From NCBI GenBank assembly GCA_019914995.1, contig CM034127.1, positions 7,254,001 through 7,318,000 of the forward strand: a stretch of 64,000 nucleotides of DNA, written 5' to 3'. The stretch's first letter is position 1, and each line of letters starts with the position of its first letter. The position numbers and the translations under genes are program-made. Positions 1 through 14,747 of the stretch are shown here, piece after piece. This stretch comes from Acanthochlamys bracteata. Its lineage: Eukaryota; Streptophyta; Magnoliopsida; Pandanales; Velloziaceae. Under the pieces are notes generated by a model that did no database searches, was not told the DNA's origin, and saw nothing but the letters and a program-made list of their open reading frames with translations.

Positions 1-3508
<3,508 letters not shown>

Positions 3509-4316
3509 ATTATGTGAAGTGGAAGCAAAATGGTTAGCTTCATCTTAAAACAATACACTTTCTTTTTTCTCTCTCAACATCTCGTAGTTAGTACTATTTT
3601 CTCTTTTAAAAATATAAAAGTAGCTAGCTTGCTGTTTTTGTTGACGGAGCATATACATATACATATGGGAACAGAAATAGCATGATTACCTTGTGAGTGA
3701 AGAAAATGCATGAAAAAGATGTAAAAGAACTGGAGTCAAAGACAAGAACCCTCCCAGTTTGTGACACCTCTCTCCTAAAGTCTTTCTCCAAACCGTTGTC
3801 TCTAACATTCACTAACAGCCCACGCACAAAAACTTTCATCAATTAATCGCATAAATGAAGTACCGTCTCTCTCCCTCCCTCTCTCTCTCTCCCCCTTCTC
3901 TATCTCACTCTCAAAACCTTAATTAATTAGATTATATATTATATGTATACATATATTCTTGTGCTCTCTAAAAAAGAAAAAGCTTGTCTCTCTTTCTTCT
4001 CTTATATATTTTGATAAAAAGAATTACTAGAACATTGTTTCGACCATTGTATAATCAAAACTTGTATGCATCCAGCTCAATATATCTCTAGTGTATGTTC
4101 GGAATACCGAACCGTGGAGGTAAACTGTACTGACAATGGATCAGTAATGTGTACGTAGACTTATTCCGACATATAACTTCTGTGTATACCAAGTTAAAGT
4201 ATGCAGACCTTGCAGAACACTCCAAAAGAAGGAAAGCTCTTTATTGCAAGTAGTAATCTTAAGAATGTCTGTAATTAGGAGTAGAACAATGTACATTTAG
4301 AGAAGTTCAAAACGGT

Positions 4317-4323
4317 ACCAACT
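4317..4323 (+). promoter_or_regulatory. Candidate secondary-wall MYB element (SMRE-like)
   Basis: The heptamer ACCAACT fits the SMRE/M46RE consensus ACC(A/T)A(A/C)(T/C), the known binding site of MYB46/MYB83 proteins. It sits 8 bases upstream of the TATA box of the MYB gene, so autoregulation is possible. The consensus is degenerate and expected by chance about once per kilobase on two strands, so only its position makes it notable. Confidence 0.25.
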
Positions 4324-4330
4324 GTCTAAT

Positions 4331-4337
4331 TATATAG
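4331..4337 (+). promoter_or_regulatory. Probable TATA box of the MYB gene
   Basis: TATATAG lies 328 bases upstream of the MYB ATG at 4659 and 126 bases upstream of the upstream ORF. Transcription would start near 4360-4370, giving a 5' leader of about 180-300 bases depending on which ATG is used. The choice rests on position and motif only, because other TATA-like strings occur further upstream, for example near 3930-3955. Confidence 0.4.
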
Positions 4338-4456
4338 CTGCCTGCCGCTATTATCGCTTATTATACATTATTAGGAATTAAAGCTCTCAATCTCTTTCTC
4401 ATACTCTCCATATTTCTAAGCAAGCAAGACCCACACCCATCACCATCATCATTATT

Positions 4457-4585
4457 ATGGAGGAGCTTTCCTTCATAACCGGAGATCTTCTTTTCACTCT
4501 TTCAGTATATATCTGTTGTTTGCATGTCATATTAAGACACCATGAATACTATCTACAACTCTTCCTATCGGAGCCACCGCTGTAA
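4457..4585 (+). CDS. Upstream ORF (42 codons) in the MYB leader
   Basis: An ATG at 4457 opens a 42-codon frame that ends with TAA at 4583-4585. It overlaps the first in-frame MYB ATG (4542) in a different frame and ends 73 bases before the preferred MYB ATG (4659). The peptide is leucine- and aromatic-rich and resembles nothing I know. If the transcript starts near the TATA box at 4331, ribosomes would meet this ATG first. That would prevent use of 4542 and leave 4659 to reinitiation or leaky scanning. Translation is not shown. Confidence 0.35.
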   Translation: MEELSFITGDLLFTLSVYICCLHVILRHHEYYLQLFLSEPPL

Positions 4586-4658
4586 CAATATTGATATTGC
4601 TGGCAGCAAAGACATTATTCCTCTTGAACAAACCAAAATAAGCCATCATCAAACCATA

Positions 4659-6685
4659 ATGAGGAAGCCCGATCATATTCCAACAAAAAGCAATGGCAAC
4701 GGCCCGAAACTCAGAAAGGGTCTTTGGTCGCCAGAAGAGGACGACAAACTCATGAACTACATGCTGAGCAATGGTCAGGGGTGTTGGAGTGATGTTGCAA
4801 GGAATGCGGGCTTGCAGAGGTGTGGTAAGAGCTGTCGTCTCCGGTGGATCAACTACTTGAGGCCTGATCTTAAGCGGGGTGCTTTCTCGCCGCAAGAGGA
4901 AGACCTGATCGTCCACCTCCACTCTATACTTGGCAACAGGTACAACTATTTCTTAACTGCAACGCCATTGCTGAAAAATGGTGAACTTGGGTAGTACTTC
5001 ACGCATACTTTTAATATATATGCAAGAAGTATTATTTCGTATATGCTTTTGCAGCAATATGAAAATTTTTGTAGGATTCTTCATCAACCTTAGCAAATGC
5101 AGCGAGTATTTGCTTGTATATTTCTTTACCCTAAGAGAAATATTATTCGAGTTTTTCGTATTTATTTTTGAGTCAGTGTTTTTATGTCCCCACCTACAAT
5201 AATATTTTAGAAATGTTACTTTCGGAACTAACTTGACGCAAAATTTAGGAAATTATTAGACCAGGAGTAGGATACAACAATATTCCCTAAAAGCTGATAT
5301 TGTAACGATTAAAATATATATGTATGTCATACAATAAAAGTTGCCAACTACTGGTATCACCAGCATATCAGAATGTAAACCTCTGCCAAAATTTGATCTT
5401 GAAATATTTGCAGCTACGTATATGCTGCTGTAAAATTTTTTTCTTTTCTTTTGTTTTATTAACTTCTCCCAAACTAGCTCATATTGAAATTGACAATTTT
5501 AAAAAAAGAAAAGAAAAGCAATTTACATTTTCATAATAATTTCATTTGATGACTCCAGATCAATTAAAAACTTATATAACCTATCTAGGCATTCTAATTT
5601 TAATCTTATCTTACATTACATAAAATGCATGATCAGTTAGCTAGATGATTCTTTGCTGATATATTACAGGAGTGTGACAAACTTGTAATGTTTAATAGTT
5701 TCTTCCATGCTAGAGCGATGCTAGTCCGTGAACAACTTTAGTGTCATGGCTTACTACAATTAGTTTTCCATCGATCATACAGACTTGCTTCTCAAGCAAT
5801 TTGTAAAAATTAATCCAACCACACACTTTACCTTTCATACATTCATGTCATGTACTCTTAATTCTCCTATCAAACAAAAAGCTATATTTTTATCTACTTA
5901 ATGGATTACGCATCATCTATTAAATTTGCCTGCCATGTAGGTGGTCGCAAATAGCTGCACGGTTGCCCGGTCGAACAGACAATGAAATCAAGAACTTCTG
6001 GAACTCCACAATCAAGAAAAGGCTTAAGAACTCATCCTCCTTGCCGATGCCTAATAACAAGAGCGCTTCTCCTGAGCCTAACAAAGAAGCAACCACGACA
6101 AGCTTCGTAACACTAACTGAACATGACATTATGACTTTGTGCATGGACTCATCAACTTCATCTTCATCGTCGGCATCCATACAAGCTTTCTCCACAAGCG
6201 ACAATAATATTTACGATCCAATGAAGGCATATTTCAGGAATAATGATCGCTATGATCCCTTACCAAGGCCTAATAACTTCAATTCTAGTTTGCCGCAAGG
6301 ATTGAGCAACGGTGGCAATATCAACATTATTCCTGTGTCATCCTTAGAACATGGTAGCAGTATGGAGAATTCATACTATGGGAGTACTCATGGAATGCCA
6401 AGTGTAGATGGAGAAAGCCTTGTAGGACTCCGGAGTGAGTTCCTCATGCCACCATTGGAGAGTGCAAGTACTCTAGAAGATAGCAACAACACCAATATTT
6501 TTCACAATAAGCATGACAATGTTATGGACATGAACAAGATGATCGGTAGCTACAACGTCGTCAGTAGTGCTGGAAACTATTTGGAAGGTGATGGTCAGAA
6601 TATGAAAGTTGAGGATCAATGGGACTTCGAGGATCTACTGCAAGATGTTTCCTCTTTCTCTTTCCTTGATGTGCAAGTCGAATGA
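4659..6685 (+). CDS. MYB46: R2R3-MYB transcription factor, MYB46/MYB83 clade
   Basis: Two exons, 4659-4939 and 5941-6685, encode 341 residues. The R2 repeat (about residues 18-68) has Trp at 23, 43 and 63. The R3 repeat (about 71-119) has Phe76, Trp95 and Trp114. Arg94 is split across the intron in phase 2. The start MRKP, the linker [19 protein letters not shown] and the R3 end closely match Arabidopsis MYB46/MYB83, nuclear master switches acting below SND1/NST/VND NAC factors. These activate cellulose, xylan and lignin genes through SMRE sites. The bHLH-interaction signature is absent. The C-terminal part is Asn/Ser-rich and ends in an acidic-aromatic stretch (WDFEDLL) like the MYB46 C-terminus. 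An ATG at 4542 would add 39 residues; 4659 is preferred because family members start at MRKP. MYB46 and MYB83 cannot be told apart here. Confidence 0.9.
4940..5940 (+). other. Intron of the MYB gene
   Basis: The intron is 1,001 bases with a GT donor at 4940 and an AG acceptor at 5939-5940. Splicing restores the unbroken R3 helix, joining the glycine-asparagine-arginine of exon 1 to the tryptophan-serine-glutamine of exon 2. Its position inside R3 is the standard second intron position of plant R2R3-MYB genes. The usual first intron inside R2 is absent. It is AT-rich with no internal gene. If retained, the frame stops at 4992-4994. Confidence 0.9.
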
Positions 6686-9373
6686 TTTTGACCTCATCGA
6701 ACCCATCTAATTAATACACACACCTCTAATCATTCATACACAACTTTGCTAAAGTCACCTTCACCTTCCATATCCATTTTTCACTCTTTGATATTGTTTC
6801 ATGTGTTAACATAATTACAAACCAATGCTAACTTTACTATAAAACACAAAGAACACTACCTACAATTATATAATTCTTCCATGATCAACCTCTTTCTCCC
6901 TTGCACTTGAAGCGAAGTTCTTGTGAGTGGGTCATTCATTATTATAAGGATTTCTTTCTTCTATCTATTATTCAGAATGTACGAATTAGAGATTGCGTGA
7001 ACTTAATTTGCTACGATGTTGTAATTACATGTAGAAAGAACACATACAAGGAATTAATGATATATACAGTTAATTAGTTTAATTCTTGACGTGACCAAAA
7101 TCTCACTGCTCATAATGTAATCTCTCCGTATATGTTGTTTTCAGTTAATTAGCTCTCTCCTTTCTCTCTCTCTCTCTCTCTCTTCTATGTGTGTGTATTA
7201 TCTACATAAATACATGTATAATGCTTCATTATCAAGCAAACTTACCAAAATGTATATATCAAGAAAACATACCAAACTCTCAAAAGGATATTGTAAAGTT
7301 GCGTATAATAATGTACGAAGTTTCAAAAAATCTTTAGTTCCCCAACTAGTCTGTGTGGTTTAGGTATATACATTCTGAATTTCCCTGAAACTTTATAATA
7401 TTTTAACAATTTTCAGTTAGATGATTTTTCCAAAAGAGTAAGGTGAATAATTAGCTCAACATGAAGTCCCGAAAGTAGAGACATCAGCAGTGTAAATTGA
7501 TCACCGTGTTACTTATCACATACATTTGGTAAGGTATCTGAGAACTCGTCGCAGATTGTACCTTAAACTTTCGACTTTACCAAATTTTATTTAAAAAAAG
7601 GATGATTGGTTTTCGAACATATCAAGATGCATGACATAGGATGAAAATTAGCCTTCAACAACAACCGTTAAAGGAGCCTTACAAGTTCATAGAACCTTTT
7701 AGTAGTTGTTGCATATTAAGCTAGGTACATTTCCGCGCTATGGCTGTTAATGAATAATATTGGCTTATATATATTCAGGGACAATGGAACTAACCGACCT
7801 GATTAACCTTTCTACATAAGTTTGACACATGCTTCAGCTTTTTCCTTTGATCGCAGTTTCCCAAGAAATTTCTAACATATCAGTTACAGTGCACTCAAAA
7901 ATGTCAAAATGTACTCGCTGAACTGGGGAGGAACTACGGAGGGTGAAGCATGTCAAGTTCCATTAAAATAGTTTGCTTGAGCAAATTAATTAATCATGTC
8001 TAATAATTTTCTTCTCTCTTTGTAAAGAAGCTTCATTAAGAAAAATTTGACTAATTGCAAGTTGTACCATTTGAATAGGGCTTTGATTTAGTTGCCCAGT
8101 CTATTTATCATAATTTGGTCGTTGGAGATTATAGGAAAAGATGGATTCCATAATGATAACATCCACAGTATTAGTTGGGTAAGTCTTGCATCACTAATTA
8201 TCAACCAACAAGGGCATGACAATTTTTAATTAAGAATAGTTAAGGGTAGTGCTTAGCTTATTAATTGCACACAATGCATTCTTCCCTTGTTGGCAATAAT
8301 ATATCATTGCATGCAATTAAAACAACTTAACTTACTTTATCAACAAAGTATTATAGTCAGATCACGACTATCTTTCAATCAAGCTTGGAAATCAATTATC
8401 AACACATTACATATACACATTATTTTTGTTTTTGTGAAAATATATGCAACATGCCTTATTTTTTCAAAAGAATGTTCCTACGTGCACTTTGGCATACTAC
8501 TACCGCTGATTTTTACTTTGCAAAGACTAATATTTAAACCTAACCGTGCACAAAACTTTATTTATCATACTAAAAGAAAATCTCTAATATTAGAGTAATT
8601 AATTTAGGAAAATTTCAAGTAATCGTAATCGAGTTAACCTGCAATAACGAGTGGGTTTATTGCTAGTGTACAAATGACAATTAAATTTTTGTAGGCCTAT
8701 TTTATGTTCTATTAGATATACTAAACTCATCATATTAATTTGCGATTATTGGAAGATCATATAGGGTGGGGATAGGGACATCTCCATCTTTATGGTTTGT
8801 TTAGAGATAGAAGTAATAAATAAAAAGCAAACAAAAATAAGATTAAATAACAAGAGATTATTAGGGTAGAGATAAGAGTAAGAGAATAATTTAATTTCAT
8901 CTTGTTGAGATATATCAGTAAGATTAATGAAAAGTAAAAGTTATTCTTTTTACGTGTGTAAAAGTAAAGTTATTACTGAGGAATAAGTAAGAGTAATTTT
9001 TACAAAAAAATTAAAAATCTTTTTATGATGTTTTAGGTTTTTTGGTTAAGCAAAACAGATTTTTAGATTTGGGAATGCTTAGTTACAAAAGTTGTGAAGA
9101 AACTAGGCGAAGCCATGAATAAGACGAAAGAGAAGACCAAGCAATGGAGAACACCAGAAAAGAATATAGCAATGTTAGATGAGCTAGACATGTTTTTTAT
9201 TTTGAATTGGTAATCTTGTTGAATAAAGAGAAGAAAAGTTCTATATAGACATATAGTTTTTGCTTCTTTAATGAACATCTTTAGGTAATGCTACAAAGAA
9301 ATTGAAGAGGAATCAAACTTTGCTTTGATCTTTCTGGCATAATTTTAAATTATATTCCAGATAAAGAAGTTAT
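6686..9373. other. MYB 3' flank and non-coding DNA
   Basis: The first few hundred bases should hold the MYB 3' UTR, but no single poly(A) signal stands out. A TC microsatellite lies at about 7162-7182. The stretch 8760-9020 is rich in GAGATAAGAGTAAGAG-like purine tracts and may be an old MITE, but I could not define its ends. A minus-strand hydrophobic 71-codon frame at 9063-9278 has no recognisable family. No gene is supported. Confidence 0.5.
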
Positions 9374-11801
9374 TGTCAAGAGCCAAAATTAGATCCTGAC
9401 CGGCACTAGACTAAACCGAGTCTAGACAAGGCCCAAACTCGGCTTAACTCAGTAAGCCTGACCCAAAACATCATAAACGGTTTACCAAATATCTCAAAAA
9501 ATAAATAAATAAAATTTCTACAAAATCTTCCCTATAATTTCAAGTGAAAAATCTGTACCACAATAAATCACTTAATAACGACAAAACAGAACAAATAATA
9601 AAATCATATAAATACTAAAACTAACAAAAATATCTATGGGCTACCGGTAGCCACCGACACCTATTACAATCCAAAATAAATACCATCGTAATACCACATA
9701 CAATAAAGTACAAGAAAAGTCAATGCCCTTCGAGAATTACAGAGCTAACTATATGCCAAAAGATTTATCAAATACCCTCCGTACGCTCTCGGTCCAGCAA
9801 TATCGAGTCTAATCAGCGCCCGTTAGCTTCTGACCTATCTGGGGGAGGCCAAAGAAGAGAAAAGAGGGTGAGCCCAGTCTCAGTGAGGTAAAACAGCAGA
9901 ATGTCCAATTTAGATAATACATTGAATAGGCATTATAGTACTATCTACATGAAACAGATGCAACGATAGATCAGATCAGATTCTACTAAGTCCTGAATCG
10001 TCCCATACCGATTCAGTTCTTAGCAGAGATATACGATAATATGAAACAATGTTATGCGACACTCTCAAAGCTATAATATATATACATATATATAGTGCAC
10101 CCATGCAAGCAAATATATGTAATAATGTATACGGATGCATCAAATGTAACAATCATACAAGATAGGCGATCAAGTGAGATCACATCTTCAACTCACATCA
10201 CGCTATCGGGTATATTATACAAGCATGTATACGTAATACTTTTATATATATCAAACCATAAGCAAACTCGGTGCCCAGTATATCCTGAAACCCACCGGCA
10301 AGCAATATCATCATAGCTCGATGCCCAGTATATCTTGGGACCCATCGGCAATCTATATCTTATAACTCGATGCCTTGTATATCCTGAGACCCATCGGTTA
10401 TCTATATATTTCGGTGCCCAGTATCTCCTGGGACCCACCATATCCATATTTCATTCAAGCATACATAATATAATAGATTACGACAGTATATACCAATGCA
10501 GTTCCTAACAAGTGGATGCAACATAATAGGTTTTCATTCAATGAACATGCTATACTCAATTCCTTTAATGCTATCGTGATTATACTTATGCATATATGAA
10601 GGGAAAAATATTGACATGTATATAGCATATTCTTATAATTATGCCATATAGTCTACAATATGCAAACATGCTAGTAATAACTATAAACATAATGTGGAAT
10701 AAATCTAAGCATGTACAGGCATATGTAGCATGAAGGATAAATCATAATACATAACGAGAATGGCAAGGTATGCCAAAATTTTCAAAGTGAATGCTACCTG
10801 TGCCGAAAGCCTAACGTTAATCTAGGAAGAAAATGTGGCACGGTAACCCTCATCTGTAGTCCAAGCAAGTATTTATATCAACTATCAATTCTAAGCCGCA
10901 CCCTTCCGAATTCAAGTCACTCGTACCACCTAACGTGCATACGGGCATATTCAATAATAAGCACGCTAATAAAAGCTAAGTCAAATACTTGTAATAAATA
11001 TCTAGTTAAGCTTGAGTCCAAAGTTTAATAGCATACGGTGAACCATTCTAGAATTTTATTCGTTCAACGGTTTATTCAAATTCCTAATCTACTACACAAT
11101 AAGTACTAACTAACGAATCCAAAAAGCTTACCGACGAGGTGAGACGATCGAATGCTAAAACAACTTGAATCGGCAACAAGTCGTGTATTTTCAATCCAAC
11201 GATTTCCTAAATCGAAACGAATTAATAATTCATCTAACAATAATTACAAGTACGCGAAGCAAGTATTTTTAACTCACCTAACCAAGTCACCGGAAAGTTC
11301 GCCGGATTCCGGCGAGCTAGGGTTCCGGCCAAGTGCGTTCAAAGCAGTAAAAATGACCAACACTGTTAGTAGAATTCAATGGAATAGACGACGAGCTTTA
11401 ATTTTATCGCCGGCGGCCGAAATCGACGAAATAACGTCCGGCAGCGAACTCACACGAAATCAACTAACGGAGCTGAAAATCAACGCAAATAAATGAGGGA
11501 AAAGACTTAGCAAATTAAGGGGAACGTTTCTATCTACTTACCTTCGCCGGAACGCCGACAAAATGGCCGGACAAATTTTAAAAATTTGTCCCGCACAGCG
11601 TAGCTCGCTGGAATTGATAAGGACTATCGAAAATGAAAAGGAGGATGGCTTGAGAAGATGAAATGAAGTGAATATCGCAGGAAAGGGGTTGATTTCACGC
11701 CGGAGAGGAGCCGGAGCAGTGGCGGCTGATGGGTTAGGGCAGAAAAAAATGAGGAAGGAAGGAAGAAGAAAGGAAAAAAAAAAAACCCTAAGCAAGAGAC
11801 A
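9374..11801 (-). mobile_element. Solo-LTR-like block, probably Ty3/gypsy
   Basis: The block is bounded by a short inverted terminal pair, TGTC at 9374 and GACA at 11798-11801, as expected of LTR ends. It is non-coding, about 2.4 kb, GC-richer than its flanks at 11280-11800, and holds a short tandem array. Read on the minus strand, its overall character resembles long chromovirus (Tekay/Del-type) LTRs, but this is recollection of style rather than a match. The 5-base flanks (GTTAT and TTGCA) do not agree, so no target duplication supports it, and no gag or pol is next to it. It could also be the decayed end of another large element. Confidence 0.4.
10267..10440. repeat. Four-unit ~49-bp tandem repeat with hairpin core
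   Basis: Units start near 10267, 10317, 10366 and 10410. Each carries a GGTGCCCAGTATATCCTGGG-like core followed by ACCCACCGG and an AT-rich spacer of about 20 bases. CCCAG and CTGGG around TATATC are self-complementary, so every unit could fold into a small hairpin. The copies have diverged by several substitutions. The array sits inside the solo-LTR-like block. The minus-strand frame across it is a product of the repetition. Confidence 0.85.
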
Positions 11802-12633
11802 TTGCATGTAAGGGCCACTATTTCTTACAATAGCTTCCTGCAGCCCACAAGGTTATAGTTATTACAGTTATATGATTCTTTTACAAAAATGCTTCCAAAA
11901 AATTAAAATATTGTAAGCGAACACAATTGCTTGTCATGTAGTACAAATAAAGCTGCAAGAAACATAAACCAATCATATAATTAAACTATTTGGAACTGGT
12001 GTGCCATTCATCTCTATAAGCAGCAGTTACTTCAAAGAACAAGGCACTGCCAATAACAAAAAAGCCAACTAGAAAATACACTAACTACTACTTCTGTATA
12101 TATAAGTGGAGTGGATCATACATAACTCTTTACAAAACTTGGTTTGAGACTGCAATACATCATTGGTGTTGATTGCCACAATCTGCCAAAAAGAAAGAAG
12201 GCATATAATACTAGATTTCATATTATTAGCAATTCAGAGAGCATATATACATAACTATCATTTGCTCTATTAATTGTAGAAGAGGTAGAAGCATGTTTTA
12301 TATACTGCATTGCATGAACACTTGAGCCAATCAAAATTTGAATGCTTTCAAATAGAAAATCTAAAATGCTTTCAAACAGAAATAAATCTATGCATAATAG
12401 AAATCGAAGATCTAAAGCGCTTTCAAATAGAAATAAATCTATGCATAATAGAAACAGAAAGAAAATCTGGAATGCTTGTATAGAGATAGATAAGTTTCAT
12501 ACCAACTAGAACTACTGCTACTAGTAAAGCCAACAAAACAACAATATCGATTGATATATTCAAAGCATTTAATAACTTCAAAAGTGATTGCTTTATAATA
12601 AAACATAACAGAAAGAAACAAATAAATAGAAAG
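11802..12633. other. Left part of old duplicated locus, split by Sire-A
   Basis: This non-coding stretch continues to the right of Sire-A at 21862. From about 12432 to 12633 it matches 22612-22811 closely, forming the start of copy A of a tandem duplication of about 950 bases. A shorter duplication of about 55 bases (AATAAATCTATGC units near 12381 and 12432) is also visible. The last five bases, GAAAG at 12629-12633, are the left target-site duplication of Sire-A. Confidence 0.6.
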
Positions 12634-14733
12634 TGTTGGTCAAACCTGCACAACCAACTCAAGAGGGGAGGGGTGAATTGAGTTGGTAGCTAAAAATTTT
12701 AATCCAGTATTCGTATATAAACAGAGCTGATTTCCTACAATATAGCAGCAGTATAGTCGACTGAACGTAAACAGATTCTCTCTGTTTGACGTTCTCTGTT
12801 TAGTTCAAGTGCAAGCAATATAAAAAATTATTCAAAACACAAACACACAGAATTTACGTGGTTCGGCAAATGAAGTTGTCTACGTCCACGGCCACTCTTT
12901 ATCAAGAGTGAATTCTACTAATTCTTATCAAGTTGCTACAATACCAAGTAATGTGTTTAGCCAAACACCATTACTTTAACCGGTTCTCTCTTCAAGATAA
13001 ACCACCTCTGACCTACTAGACTCACAAGTCTCTCCTTTTGCTAAGACACAAGCCTTACCCAAGGCCTTGTGTGTAAAGTAACGTAACTCCTTACAAGATT
13101 AGCACAACCGAGAAGGCTTAACCAAGCCCTTCTCAACGAGTATGTTTGTTACAAACAATTTTCAAATCTTTGGATCTCTCTCACTGGATTGAATTTAAAC
13201 TTAGTAAAGCAAAGAGAGGATCAAAGAAATGCCAAAGATATATCTAGATAAAGCTCAGGCAGTGAGGTTGTGGGAGAGATGTTTCTTCTTTATGTAAGCT
13301 TTTTCTTATGTATGTGGCTCTGTTTTTCTTTTGCTCTATAGTGTCTCTCACCTGGTTTATTTTTCTCTTCTTCTCCCTCTTATATTTTTTTCATTTCTCT
13401 GGCTGTTGAAATTTGAATCTTCTAACGGTAGGAAATTTTCCCGTTGTCTCCCTTGTGCGCCTGCTACAATGTTGTCACTTTGCTCTTCTACGCTGCTGCC
13501 AATCGGGTTCCATCAATTAGGTCTTCAACGGTTGGATCTTTCTTTTATAACAATAAATGGGCTTGTCGGTGATTTCAATTTCTCCCGCGTGTGCTCCCCT
13601 TCTTTGCTCTTTCTGGTGGCGTTTAGTATGGAGAGCGATGAACCAATCGGTGATTGGAATACATCAAGTTCAAATTCGAATTTTTTCTTACAATTCATAG
13701 ATCAGTCATGTGAAGTTCCTGTTGGATGTTCAATTTGATTGCTGTGACTGCAATATATAAATTTGTTTTGCAGTGACGAATGCTAGTGATTTGAAGTGTA
13801 TTATCATTTGGATGTTCCAGCAAAATCAACTCTGATATGCAGTGAAAGAATGCTTGGATTTCATCTTGTGAATCTTGTAAGAAGGCTCTATATGGAGTGT
13901 TCTTCTGTCAACTTCATTTATCTGAATCATTTTGTATAGTTGCTCCATATAGTAGGTTATTGTGATGTATCGTCGCAGCACTATGGTGGATCAGGTGTAT
14001 GTATACTCTTTGTAATTGGATCCTAGGCTTTTAATGAAAATCGATATTCAATTCTGAATTCTGGCATGCTGACAAACTGGTTTTGATGGCACTTTAGCAT
14101 TGTGTTCTTGACATTCATTTGTCGTGATTTGTTACTGAACTTGATGTGAAATGACAGTGGATATGATGTTCTATATGTCCTCAAAAATTGGCTTCAAACG
14201 AATGAGAAAATTTTAATCAAACTTCATCTGAAAGTTGACTCCACTATTGTCTGATTTTCTGCAATGTATGTTTTTTTAATTTCTTCCGATCTTTCACGAA
14301 TTTTCCAAAGTTGTGTAGATCATAATTTGATAAACTCTTTAGCCAAGATTGTTGTATGCATGTTGTTCTAGCTCTGGTAAAAATATCTTCCTCAAACTGA
14401 ATTTGCATCACGATCGAATCTGCCTCTGAAATTTACAACTTGATCATTTTCACTCGGTTCGAGGATCGTGATAATCTAGTCGGCTGTTCTTGTGAGACTT
14501 CTCTGTTCTGCTCTCTGTCCTGCTCTCTGTTTTGCTGTCCAACACTTATTGATTTTCATCTTGCGTCCGAAATAGAGTTTCCTATAAAGCAGCTGGCTGG
14601 ACTATAACTATTTATTTGCAAGAATTTATACTTTCAATTCTGCATAGCTTAGTTTAAATCATTAGTCCATCTAATTCATAAACTATAATTCTTAATATTT
14701 GTTATCATCAAAATCAGTCTTGATATTCCAACA
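12634..14733 (-). repeat. Sire-A 3' LTR (left copy)
   Basis: The copy is 2,100 bases and pairs with 19766-21856. Near one edge it has the CAATTCACCCCTCCCCTCTTGAGTT-like signature shared by the LTRs of Sire-B and Sire-C, here close to the 3' end in element orientation. An open frame at 13331-13738 is partly preserved in the other LTR but has no known family and differs in length, so I treat it as incidental. Differences from the partner LTR are mainly small clustered changes at CAG/CTG sites. Confidence 0.92.
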
Positions 14734-14735
14734 AT

Positions 14736-14747
14736 CTCCCCCTTTTT
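14736..14747 (-). promoter_or_regulatory. Sire-A polypurine tract
   Basis: On the minus strand the sequence just inside the 3' LTR is AAAAAGGGGGAGAT followed by TGTTGG. This primes plus-strand DNA synthesis in LTR retrotransposons. The same motif precedes both LTRs of Sire-C. Further copies at 14856, 14919 and 15122 make this a multi-PPT array. Confidence 0.85.

Noticed and set aside
4542..4658. 39-residue N-terminal extension of the MYB protein
   Set aside because: The frame is open, but family members begin at MRKP, the extension resembles no MYB, and a uORF overlaps its ATG; kept only as an alternative start.
9063..9278. 71-codon hydrophobic minus-strand frame that could be a small secreted peptide
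   Set aside because: There is no promoter, family match or conserved motif; AT-rich sequence often yields hydrophobic frames of this size.
8760..9300. Possible Tourist- or Stowaway-like MITE
   Set aside because: Terminal inverted repeats and a target duplication could not be identified by eye.
13331..13738. 135-codon frame in the left LTR of Sire-A, with a counterpart at 20592-20861
   Set aside because: It lies wholly within LTR sequence, differs in length and frame between the two LTRs, and has no known domain.
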